Origin: Candidatus Eiseniibacteriota bacterium
Lineage (GTDB): Bacteria > Eisenbacteria > RBG-16-71-46 > JAGVPR01
Length of the DNA stretch: 7,531 nt
Reading direction: 5' to 3'
NCBI GenBank assembly: GCA_020052115.1
Contig: JAGVPR010000252.1
Coordinates: 1 to 7,531, forward strand
The notes beneath the pieces were generated by a model. It saw only the letters and a program-made list of their open reading frames with translations, ran no database searches and had not been told where the DNA came from. The position numbers and the translations under genes are program-made. Positions 1-6,084 of the stretch are shown in pieces. Position 1 is the first letter of the stretch. The number at the start of each line of letters is the position of its first letter.

Positions 1-217
1 CCCGGTTTCGCGCCCCCGCGAGCGCCACGCCCATGGCGGCCGCGATCCCTATCGCAGGCGCGCCGCGCACCGCGAGCGTTCGGATCGCCTCGACCACCTC
101 GTCCTCCGTGCCCAGATCGAGGGTGACAACCTCCGACGGCAGCCGGCGCTGATCGAGGATGCGGACGCACGACCCCGCCCACGAGACCGTCTCGCAAGAG
201 TCCGCTCGGTTCGTCAT
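1..217 (-). CDS. mtnA: Methylthioribose-1-phosphate isomerase, N-terminal part (cut by window edge)
   Basis: MtnA interconverts 5-methylthioribose-1-phosphate and methylthioribulose-1-phosphate in the cytoplasmic methionine salvage pathway, and belongs to the eIF2B-like fold family. Only the first 72 residues are in the window. They carry the family's N-terminal pattern: ETVSW near residues 9-13, RILDQRRLP at about 19-27, and the phosphosugar-binding loop AVRGAPAIGIAAA at about 50-62. The catalytic Cys and Asp known from the family lie further downstream and cannot be seen. The ATG at 217 overlaps the stop of maf as ATGA, which indicates translational coupling. A weak purine-rich stretch (GAAGG, preceded by GGAGAAAGG) lies just upstream. 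The related eIF2B-like or ribose-1,5-bisphosphate isomerases are less likely, because the start, spacing and RGAPAIG context match MtnA closely. Confidence 0.93.
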   Translation of the reverse strand, partial: MTNRADSCETVSWAGSCVRILDQRRLPSEVVTLDLGTEDEVVEAIRTLAVRGAPAIGIAAAMGVALAGARNR

Positions 218-846
218 GCGCCTTCGCCTTTCTCCGGCTTCATGGCCTCGATCTCCATCAACAGCAGGCGGAGTCGCCCCAGCGGCAGGCCGACCACGTT
301 CGCGTAGTCTCCGCGGATCCACTCGACGAGAAGCCCGCCGAGCCCCTGGATGCCGTAAGCCCCGGCCTTGTCCATCGGCTCTCCGGTCGCCACGTAGGCG
401 CAGGCTTCCGCTTCATCATAGCCCCTCATGCGCACCTCGGTGATCTCCATGGAGACCCGATGGCGCCCCCCGGTCTCCGCGACGGCGATTCCGGTCATCA
501 CGCGATGCTCGCGCCCCGAGAGCGCGAGGAGCATCCGGACCGCATCCTCCGAATCCGAAGGCTTGCCGAGCCCGCGGCCGTCCACCACAACCAGCGTGTC
601 CGCGCCGATCACGAGCGCCGGGCCGGCTTCCACGATGCGCGCGGCCACTTCCTCGGCCTTGAAGAGCGCGTGCGCCATCACCGAAGCCTCGGGGTTCTCG
701 AGCGGCACCTCGGGGAAATCCGGCTCCACCACGCGGAATGCCGCGCCCACCGACTCGAGCAGCATCCGTCGCCGCGGCGACGACGATGCGAGCACGAGCG
801 GCCGCGCTCCATGATAGAAGAAGGTCGCGCCCTTACGATCGTCCAC
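214..846 (-). CDS. maf: Maf nucleoside triphosphate pyrophosphatase, dTTP/UTP type
   Basis: Maf proteins hydrolyse non-canonical or excess nucleoside triphosphates to the monophosphate and pyrophosphate. They act as cytoplasmic house-cleaning enzymes, and some members have been linked to septum formation. The 210 residues show the family motifs in order: LASSSPRR at 19-26, GADT at 81-84 with the proposed catalytic Asp83, GKP at 94-96, and TGEPMDKAGAYGIQG at 154-168. The Gln in GIQG and the DKAGAYG context match the dTTP/UTP (YhdE/Maf) subgroup rather than the m7GTP (YceF) subgroup, which usually has Glu there. The start is GTG at 846. It lies inside the last codons of dtd (14-nt overlap) and is supported by a GAGGAG ribosome site 7 nt upstream. 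The first 14 residues precede the usual family start but no better start is available. The stop overlaps the mtnA start. The family call is firm; the substrate is inferred from the subgroup. Confidence 0.96.
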   Translation of the reverse strand: MDDRKGATFFYHGARPLVLASSSPRRRMLLESVGAAFRVVEPDFPEVPLENPEASVMAHALFKAEEVAARIVEAGPALVIGADTLVVVDGRGLGKPSDSEDAVRMLLALSGREHRVMTGIAVAETGGRHRVSMEITEVRMRGYDEAEACAYVATGEPMDKAGAYGIQGLGGLLVEWIRGDYANVVGLPLGRLRLLLMEIEAMKPEKGEGA

Positions 847-1294
847 GCCGCCGCTCCTCGGAATCCAAGAGAAGGGTCACCGGCCCTTCGTTCGCCAGAT
901 CCACCCGCATCATCGCGCCGAACTCCCCGGTCTCCACACTGCGGCCGAAGCCTCTCAGCGCCTCCACGAAGTCGAGGTAGAGACGTTCCGCAGCATCGGG
1001 AGGCGCCGCGTCGGTGAAGGAGGGCCGCCGGCCGCGCGAGCAGTCCCCGTAGAGCGTGAACTGGGAGATCACGAGGAACGAGCCGCCCACGTCGAGGCAG
1101 GAGCGGTTCATCTTCCCCTCGTCGTCGAGGAAGATGCGGAGATTCGCGCACTTCTCCGCCATCCACCGCGCGTCTTCGGCGACGTCGCCGACGCGCACGC
1201 CGAGAAGAACGACGAGCCCCTCGGAGATCGGCCGCGGAGGGCCGCCCTCGACGGAGACGGAGGCGCGGCTGACCCTCTGGACGACGGCGCGCAT
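833..1294 (-). CDS. dtd: D-aminoacyl-tRNA deacylase
   Basis: Dtd removes D-amino acids (and glycine mischarged on tRNA-Ala) from tRNA in the cytoplasm, which protects translation from wrong stereoisomers. The 153-residue protein begins with the canonical MRAVVQRVSRASV. It contains the SQFTLYGD motif at 77-84 followed by GRRPSF at 88-93, and the Gly-cisPro motif NEGPVT at 135-140. Gly137-Pro138 is the pair that reads chirality by contacting the neighbouring active site of the dimer. Length is slightly above the usual 145-150 because of a charged tail (EERRRGRS) whose codons also hold the ribosome site of maf. The start lies 6 nt after the barrel-gene stop and has no clear Shine-Dalgarno of its own, so it probably relies on reinitiation. 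Linkage of dtd with rel and recJ is common in bacteria. Confidence 0.97.
   Translation of the reverse strand: MRAVVQRVSRASVSVEGGPPRPISEGLVVLLGVRVGDVAEDARWMAEKCANLRIFLDDEGKMNRSCLDVGGSFLVISQFTLYGDCSRGRRPSFTDAAPPDAAERLYLDFVEALRGFGRSVETGEFGAMMRVDLANEGPVTLLLDSEERRRGRS
854..859 (-). promoter_or_regulatory. Ribosome binding site of maf inside dtd
   Basis: GAGGAG on the minus strand lies 7 nt before the GTG at 846. It decides the maf start, since no ATG exists in frame near the family N-terminus. The same six bases are Glu146 and Glu147 of dtd. Confidence 0.75.
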
Positions 1295-1297
1295 CCG

Positions 1298-1310
1298 CGG
1301 CTAGAAGCCG
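1298..1310 (-). other. Small hairpin spanning the barrel-gene stop, just before dtd
   Basis: CGGCT and AGCCG form a perfect 5-bp stem with a 3-nt loop. The TAG stop of the upstream gene lies in the 3' half, with its T in the loop, and the stem ends 3 nt before the dtd ATG. The region has no Shine-Dalgarno-like purine run. Such short stems are common by chance in high-GC DNA, so any role in coupling is only a guess. Confidence 0.3.
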
Positions 1311-1903
1311 AGCCGGAAGCCGGCGAAAGCGCTTCGCGACGCGATCTTGGGATCGCTCCCGAGCTTCGCGTACCGCGCCTCGACGAAGACGTGGAGCGGC
1401 GCCAGAAGCCCTCCGATGTCCGCTCCCGCCACGACGTGATACCCGGCCCGCGACGCGTTGTCGAGATTGTCCTCGGCGGGCAGCTCGGCGCCCTCGAAGC
1501 TCTGGCGGACGATGTCGGTCGTGAGGAGGTGGAGATTCGGTCCGCCGCCGGCGTAGAAGTGAACGGGAACGACCGAGAGGGAGACCAGCGTGAGCTTCGC
1601 CGTCGCGTAGAGGGCGAGATCCCGGAAGTCCACCTCCCGTGAGAGCGTTTCGCCGGCATACGAGACGCTGTAGTCGAACGAGCTGGCGAAGTACTCCGCC
1701 GCGGCCTCGATCGCAATGCGCGGCGCGATCGAGACCTGAACCTGTGCGCCGATTACGAGATCGGCCCCGACGTCACCGCTCCCGTAGAGCACGTCCCCCT
1801 CGTAGTCGGCGTAGCCCGCGCGGCCGCCGACGCTCAGGAGACCCGCCCCCGCCGGGGGCACGCACGCTGCGAGCAGCAGGAGGACCGCGAGCATCTTCAT
1901 CAT
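1301..1903 (-). CDS. Small outer-membrane beta-barrel protein, function unknown
   Basis: This 200-residue protein appears to be exported and inserted in the outer membrane. Residues 1-20 form a signal peptide: short MMK start, hydrophobic core MLAVLLLLAA, and a likely signal peptidase I site after AGA at 18-20. LAAC at 11-14 also fits a lipobox. The mature part has alternating hydrophobic and aromatic stretches typical of amphipathic strands, for example 21-32, 47-58, 62-79, 90-108, 112-125, 153-163, 169-179 and 190-200. It ends in GFRLGF with a terminal Phe, the usual signal for BAM-dependent barrel assembly. Size and layout suggest an eight-stranded barrel of the broad OmpX/OmpW or generic 'outer membrane protein beta-barrel domain' class. 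I recognise no specific family. The chosen ATG at 1903 overlaps the rel stop as ATGA and has GAGGAG 8 nt upstream; ATGs at 1900 and 1894 are possible alternatives. Transport, adhesion or structural roles cannot be told apart. Confidence 0.82.
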   Translation of the reverse strand: MMKMLAVLLLLAACVPPAGAGLLSVGGRAGYADYEGDVLYGSGDVGADLVIGAQVQVSIAPRIAIEAAAEYFASSFDYSVSYAGETLSREVDFRDLALYATAKLTLVSLSVVPVHFYAGGGPNLHLLTTDIVRQSFEGAELPAEDNLDNASRAGYHVVAGADIGGLLAPLHVFVEARYAKLGSDPKIASRSAFAGFRLGF

Positions 1904-4122
1904 GAGTCCCACTCCTCTCCCCCCTGCTTGCGGGGCTCGGAAATCTGATGGTGACGTTCGATGCGTGTGACTCCGCGCACCTTGCGGATCGCGCCGATCA
2001 CGCGGCGCAGATGGCCGAGGTTCTTCACGGCCACGACGAAGTTGCCGCGCGCGGAGGTCGAGTCGGAGTCCACCTCGGCGCGGCGGATGTTCGTCCCGCT
2101 CCCCGTGATCGCCTCGGCGATATCGGCGAGGAGCCCTCCCCGCTCCCGGCCGTAGACGACCAGCTTGACGAGGAAGGTCCGGTCCGCATCCACATCCCAC
2201 TGCACGGCCATCCGGCGCTCCGGCTGAATGGTGGAATCGAAGGTGTTCGGGCAGTCGATCCGGTGCACCGAGACTCCCCGGCCGCGCGTAACGATACCCA
2301 CGACGCGCTCCCCCGGCACCGGCGAACAGCACTGGGCGATGCGGATCATGAGGTTGTCTATGTCCTGGATCCGCAACCCCCCGCCGTCGCGGAAGGCGAG
2401 GTTCTTGAGCCGCTCCACCGTCGAGGACGACGTCGGCTTCTTCGGCACCTCGGGCGGATGGACCTTGTTGAAAACGTGGACGGCGCTGATGTCGCCGCGC
2501 CCGACCGCCGCGAGCAGCAACTCCGTCTCGTCGAACCCGAGCGCCTGCGCGGCGTCGGTGAGATCCTTGTCCGCGGGGACCTTCTGCCGGTGGCGGCGGA
2601 ACTCCCGCTGGAGCATATCGCGCCCGAGGGCGATCGAATCCTGCTGCTCCCGCGCGTTCAGGTGGTGCCGGATCTTCGCCCGCGCCTTCGATGTCGCCAC
2701 CAGGCCCAGCCAGTCCTTCGTCGGCTGTGCATTCGAAGACGTGATGATCTCGACGATATCCCCGTTTCGAAGTTCGTAGCGCAGCGGCACGATGCGCCCG
2801 TTCACCCGCGCGCCGACGCAATGGCCTCCGACCTGGGAGTGGATCATGTAAGCGAAGTCAATCGGCGTGGATCCCTTCGGGAGCCGCTTCAGTTCTCGCT
2901 TCGGAGTGAAGATGAAGACCTCGTCCTGGTAGAGCGAGAGGTGCAGGAAGTCCATGAAGTCCTGCGCGTCGCCCGCCTCGGACTCCCACTCCGCCGCCGA
3001 AGCGAACAGCCCGCCGAACTTCTCCTGCAGCTCGCGATCCGGCGGCCCGCCCTCCTTGTAGGAATAGTGGGCCGCGATCCCGAGTTCCGCCGTCATGTGC
3101 ATCTCGCGCGTGCGGATCTGGATCTCGACCATCCGGCGGTTCGGGCCGATAACGGTCGTGTGTAGCGATTGATAGAGGTTCGTCTTCGGGAGCGCGATGT
3201 AGTCCTTGAACCGGTCCTGCACGGGGACGAAGAGATCGTGGATGATCCCGAGCGCCTGATAGCATTCCGCCTTCGTGCGGGTGACGACACGCACCCCGAA
3301 GAGATCGTACATCTCCTCGAGCCGTACGCCGCGGACCTGCATCTTGCGGTAGATGGAGAAGAAGTGCTTCGCGCGCCCGGTGACGTCGGCGCGGATCCCG
3401 GCCTCGCGCAACCGTTCGAGAACCGGCTGCTTCATCTCGTCAATGAAACGCTCCCGCTCGGCGCGCGTCACGGACACCTGTTCCGCGAGCGTGTGATAGG
3501 CCTGCGGATCGAGCCACTTGAGCGAGAGGTCCTCGAGTTCCCACTTGAGCTTCCCGATCCCGAGCCGGTGCGCGAGCGGCGCGTACACGTCCCGCGTCTC
3601 GCGGGCGATCCTCTCCCGCTGATCCGGGCGAAGGGGCTCGAGCGTACGCATGTTGTGCAGCCGGTCGCCGAGCTTCACGAGGATCACGCGAATGTCGCGC
3701 GCCATCGAGAGGAGCATCTTGCGGAAGTTCTCCGCCTGCTCCGCTTCCGGAGACTCGAACTCGAGCCCCGAGATCTTCGTGACGCCGTCCACGATCGCCG
3801 CGACCTCGGCTCCGAACTCGGACTCGATCCGCTTGATCGTGACGTCGGTGTCCTCGCAGACGTCGTGCAGCAGGGCGGAGGCGAGCAGCACCGAGTCGGC
3901 CCGCGGCCCGAGAAGCTCGAGCATGATCGAGGCGACCTCGGCCGGATGGAGCATGAACGACTCGCCGGACTTGCGCCGCTGGCCGCTGTGCGCCGTCTCG
4001 GAGAAGTCGAAAGCGCGCAGCACCAACGGCAGGTCTACGAAGGCCCCGGCCTCCGAGATCTCTCGCTCGATGCGCCCGCGGAGCGTCTCGTCCGGTTTCG
4101 AACGCGCGGACTCCAGCGGCAT
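1900..4122 (-). CDS. rel: Bifunctional (p)ppGpp synthetase/hydrolase, long RelA/SpoT homologue
   Basis: Rel transfers pyrophosphate from ATP to GDP or GTP to make (p)ppGpp and also hydrolyses it, setting the stringent response. It acts in the cytoplasm and on ribosomes. The 740 residues have the full long-RSH layout. The HD hydrolase domain covers about 38-190, with His59, HD at 86-87, ED at 90-91 and Asp153 in LGDRLHNM, all metal or substrate residues of the family and all intact. The synthetase covers about 240-355, with RFKD at 304-307, YQSLHTTV at 317-324 and VEIQIRT at 332-338. RFKD is the RXKD form found in bifunctional enzymes, whereas synthetase-only RelA has EXDD. TGS follows at about 400-461 (HSQVGGHC at 428-435), then a helical region, a Cys/His element (C598, C599, H620, C624) and an ACT domain at about 648-722. 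The ATG at 4122 has GAGGAG only 3 nt upstream, a rather short spacing. It follows recJ after 55 nt and overlaps the barrel gene. Confidence 0.97.
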   Translation of the reverse strand: MPLESARSKPDETLRGRIEREISEAGAFVDLPLVLRAFDFSETAHSGQRRKSGESFMLHPAEVASIMLELLGPRADSVLLASALLHDVCEDTDVTIKRIESEFGAEVAAIVDGVTKISGLEFESPEAEQAENFRKMLLSMARDIRVILVKLGDRLHNMRTLEPLRPDQRERIARETRDVYAPLAHRLGIGKLKWELEDLSLKWLDPQAYHTLAEQVSVTRAERERFIDEMKQPVLERLREAGIRADVTGRAKHFFSIYRKMQVRGVRLEEMYDLFGVRVVTRTKAECYQALGIIHDLFVPVQDRFKDYIALPKTNLYQSLHTTVIGPNRRMVEIQIRTREMHMTAELGIAAHYSYKEGGPPDRELQEKFGGLFASAAEWESEAGDAQDFMDFLHLSLYQDEVFIFTPKRELKRLPKGSTPIDFAYMIHSQVGGHCVGARVNGRIVPLRYELRNGDIVEIITSSNAQPTKDWLGLVATSKARAKIRHHLNAREQQDSIALGRDMLQREFRRHRQKVPADKDLTDAAQALGFDETELLLAAVGRGDISAVHVFNKVHPPEVPKKPTSSSTVERLKNLAFRDGGGLRIQDIDNLMIRIAQCCSPVPGERVVGIVTRGRGVSVHRIDCPNTFDSTIQPERRMAVQWDVDADRTFLVKLVVYGRERGGLLADIAEAITGSGTNIRRAEVDSDSTSARGNFVVAVKNLGHLRRVIGAIRKVRGVTRIERHHQISEPRKQGGEEWDS
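1912..1917 (-). promoter_or_regulatory. Ribosome binding site of the barrel gene within the end of rel
   Basis: GAGGAG on the minus strand is 8 nt before the ATG at 1903 and lies inside the last codons of rel. It supports the first of three closely spaced in-frame ATGs and the 4-nt overlap with rel. Confidence 0.65.
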
Positions 4123-4146
4123 CAGCTCCTCTCGCGATCCTCTACG

Positions 4147-4171
4147 GATCCGCTCGGGCGGGCCTCGGATC
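4147..4171 (-). other. Inverted repeat in the recJ-rel gap
   Basis: GATCCG (4147-4152) and CGGATC (4166-4171) are perfect 6-bp arms around a 13-nt GC-rich centre. The repeat sits between the recJ stop and the rel ribosome site. No T-run follows on the minus strand, so it is not a classical terminator. It could be an attenuating or mRNA-processing hairpin, or chance. Confidence 0.35.
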
Positions 4172-4177
4172 TCTCTC

Positions 4178-5893
4178 CTACGGGTCGGGGCGAAGGTCCC
4201 GTATCTTGAGTTCGACCGCCTCGGCGCCCCTCCAGCGGTTCACGGCCGGGGTGTACGCGAGCGAGAACCGGCGGCAATCGTCGTTCAGGCGCTGGGCCCA
4301 CGAGCCGAGGCGGAATCCGACGCACGATCGCGTACAGCCGTTCTGATAGGCCGTCATGCGCAAAGTGTCCTTGCCGACCACGCGCGCCGACTCCGCGAGC
4401 CCGACGCCGCTCGCAACGAAGACCGGCTCCGGGTTGCCGAGGCCGAAAGGCGCCATGAGCGACAGAAACCTCGTCATCTCGAGCGTCGTTTCGCCCAGGT
4501 CCGCTTGCGCGTCCACCGGAAGCCACGGACTCAAGTCGAGCGACTCCAGCATCGGCCGGCTCACCGCCGCCAGGCGCTCCCGAAACGCGTCAATCCTCTC
4601 CGAGCGCACCGTGAGACCGATGGCGTGGCGATGGCCGCCGAACGCCTCCAGATCATCGCGGCACTGCGACACGGCGCCCACGAGATCGAAGTCGCCGACG
4701 CTTCGGCCGCTGCCGCGGCCGATGCCCCCCTCGACCGACACGAGGATCACCGGCCGGCGATAGCGCTCGGCCATGCGCGAGGCGACGATCCCTAGAATCC
4801 CGGAGTGCCAGCGATCCGACCACAGCACGATCGGCGCGAGCGGCAGCGACTCCTCGTCGCCCGGGATCTGGCCGATCGCGTCCTTCTCCGCGGCATCGTC
4901 CAGACGGCGGCGCTCCTGGTTTCCGGTCTCGAGCGCCCGGGCCATCGTCGCCGCCTCCACCGGATCTCGCGTGAGGAGCAGGCGGATCCCCGACTCGGAA
5001 TCCCCGAGCCGGCCGGCCGCATTCAGCCGCGGCGCAAGCACGAAGCCCACGTCACCGCTCTCGAGCGTCTCCTGCTGGCTGAGCCCCGACGACTGCACGA
5101 GGGCGCGAAGTCCGGGACGCGTGCTCCGCGACAGCACCTCGAGCCCGGCCCGCGCGAGCACGCGGTTCTCGCCGGCGAGCGGCACCATGTCCGCGATCGT
5201 CCCGAGCGCGACGAGATCCAGCACCTCGTGAAGTCCGTCGGCGAGCCCTTGCGCCCCCCGCAGGCGCATGAGGCCCTGGAGCACCTTGAACGCAACGCCC
5301 ACACCGCAAAGATGCGGGAACGGATAGGAGCACTCCGGCTGCTTCGGGTTCACCACCGCGAGAGCCTCGGGCCGCCCGTCCTGCGGCTGGTGGTGATCGG
5401 TGATGATGACGTCCATCCCAAGTTCCCGGGCGCGCAGAGCCTCGGCGTGGGCCGTGATGCCGCAATCGGCCGTCATGATGAGGCGGCAGCCACCCGCGGC
5501 GGCCTCCTCGACGGCCCTGAGCGAGAGCCCGTAGCCTTCGCGCAGGCGCTCGGGGATCCGCGGGGTCACGCGACCGCCGAGGGAGGAGAGCACCTCGGTG
5601 AGCATGGCGGCGCTTGTCAGCCCATCCACGTCGTAGTCGCCGAAGACGAAGATCCGCTCCCCCATCGCGATCGCCTGATCGAGCCTCTCGGCGGCCGCAC
5701 GCAGGTCCTTCATGAGGAATGGGTCGTGGAGGTCGTCGAGCGCCGGGCGAAGGAAACTGTGCGCTTCGGCGGGAGTCCTCAGGCCGCGCTGCGCCAGGAG
5801 CCGGGCCATGAGAACGGGCAGGGAGAGCTCCCGGGCGAGCGTTTCGATGACATCCGGCAACTCGGCGGGTGCAATCACCCAGCGACGATCCAT
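4178..5893 (-). CDS. recJ: Single-stranded-DNA-specific 5'-3' exonuclease RecJ
   Basis: RecJ degrades single-stranded DNA 5' to 3' in RecF-type recombinational repair, base excision repair and mismatch repair. The 571 residues, a normal length, carry the DHH-superfamily motifs in order: DYDVDG at 86-91, TADCGIT at 141-147, TDHH at 165-168, and GTIADMVPL at 231-239. These supply the metal ligands. Next come NAAGRLGD at 291-298 and the DHHA1 part with WHSGILGIVASR at 362-373, GSGRS at 394-398 and FGGHRHAIG at 418-426. FGLGNPEPVF at 483-492 opens the C-terminal OB-fold region. The motif is GGHRHAIG where GGHxxAAG is more usual, a conservative change. The ATG at 5893 has GAGGAA 5 nt upstream. As the first gene after a promoter-like element it probably leads the cluster; rel starts 55 nt beyond its stop. 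Confidence 0.97.
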   Translation of the reverse strand: MDRRWVIAPAELPDVIETLARELSLPVLMARLLAQRGLRTPAEAHSFLRPALDDLHDPFLMKDLRAAAERLDQAIAMGERIFVFGDYDVDGLTSAAMLTEVLSSLGGRVTPRIPERLREGYGLSLRAVEEAAAGGCRLIMTADCGITAHAEALRARELGMDVIITDHHQPQDGRPEALAVVNPKQPECSYPFPHLCGVGVAFKVLQGLMRLRGAQGLADGLHEVLDLVALGTIADMVPLAGENRVLARAGLEVLSRSTRPGLRALVQSSGLSQQETLESGDVGFVLAPRLNAAGRLGDSESGIRLLLTRDPVEAATMARALETGNQERRRLDDAAEKDAIGQIPGDEESLPLAPIVLWSDRWHSGILGIVASRMAERYRRPVILVSVEGGIGRGSGRSVGDFDLVGAVSQCRDDLEAFGGHRHAIGLTVRSERIDAFRERLAAVSRPMLESLDLSPWLPVDAQADLGETTLEMTRFLSLMAPFGLGNPEPVFVASGVGLAESARVVGKDTLRMTAYQNGCTRSCVGFRLGSWAQRLNDDCRRFSLAYTPAVNRWRGAEAVELKIRDLRPDP

Positions 5894-5933
5894 CGCAGTT
5901 CCTCAGGGGTTGTCCGAACGTGAGTACGTATTC

Positions 5934-5964
5934 GCACGATCAGCTTGGTCCTACCCGATCGTGC
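5934..5964. promoter_or_regulatory. Perfect 8-bp dyad at the predicted recJ transcription start
   Basis: GCACGATC (5934-5941) and GATCGTGC (5957-5964) are exact inverted repeats separated by 15 nt, and the centre is itself partly symmetric (GGTCCTACC). It begins directly after the proposed -10 box (5965-5970), so it would cover roughly +1 to +30. That position suits a repressor operator. It could instead form a hairpin in the leader RNA. No T-run follows, so a terminator is unlikely. Confidence 0.45.
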
Positions 5965-5994
5965 AGTCTAGCATCCGCTTTCGAGGTGAGGCAA
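5965..5994 (-). promoter_or_regulatory. Sigma-70 type promoter candidate before recJ
   Basis: On the minus strand TTGCCT (5994-5989) is followed after 18 nt by TAGACT (5970-5965). The -10 box is preceded by TGC, which makes an extended -10. The start would fall near 5958-5960, giving a leader of about 65 nt. The 10-mer GCTAGACTGC around the -10 box is identical in the glycosyltransferase promoter. This is inferred from sequence only. Confidence 0.5.
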
Positions 5995-6044
5995 CCGATG
6001 CGTGGGGAATCGCTCGCGCGTCCCTGCGGCCATGTCCTGTGCGG

Positions 6045-6084
6045 GAGACGAGTTCCGCGGGCGCCGGCCCGCCGCGCTCGTCTC
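6045..6084 (-). terminator. Strong hairpin at the glycosyltransferase stop codon, possible terminator
   Basis: The outer arms GAGACGAG (6045-6052) and CTCGTCTC (6077-6084) are perfect, and an inner stem GCGGGC/GCCCGC closes a GCCG loop. The two stems are joined by a symmetric 4x4 internal loop. The outer arm begins within the TGA stop. No T-run follows on the minus strand, so it would be a U-less terminator or a 3'-end stabilising structure. Its place between a gene end and the next promoter fits a transcript boundary. Confidence 0.45.

Noticed and set aside
1904..2821. In-frame upstream extension of the barrel gene (total about 506 codons) into rel
   Set aside because: The extra part is a shifted-frame reading of rel, low in complexity, while a signal peptide and ribosome site mark the start at 1903.
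1948..4209. Two long plus-strand open frames (about 405 and 346 codons) opposite rel
   Set aside because: They are antisense to a well-conserved gene, rich in Arg, His and Leu as expected from the complement of high-GC codons, and match no family I know.
4805..5923. Plus-strand open frame of about 372 codons opposite recJ
   Set aside because: It is antisense to recJ with the same compositional signature and no recognisable domain.
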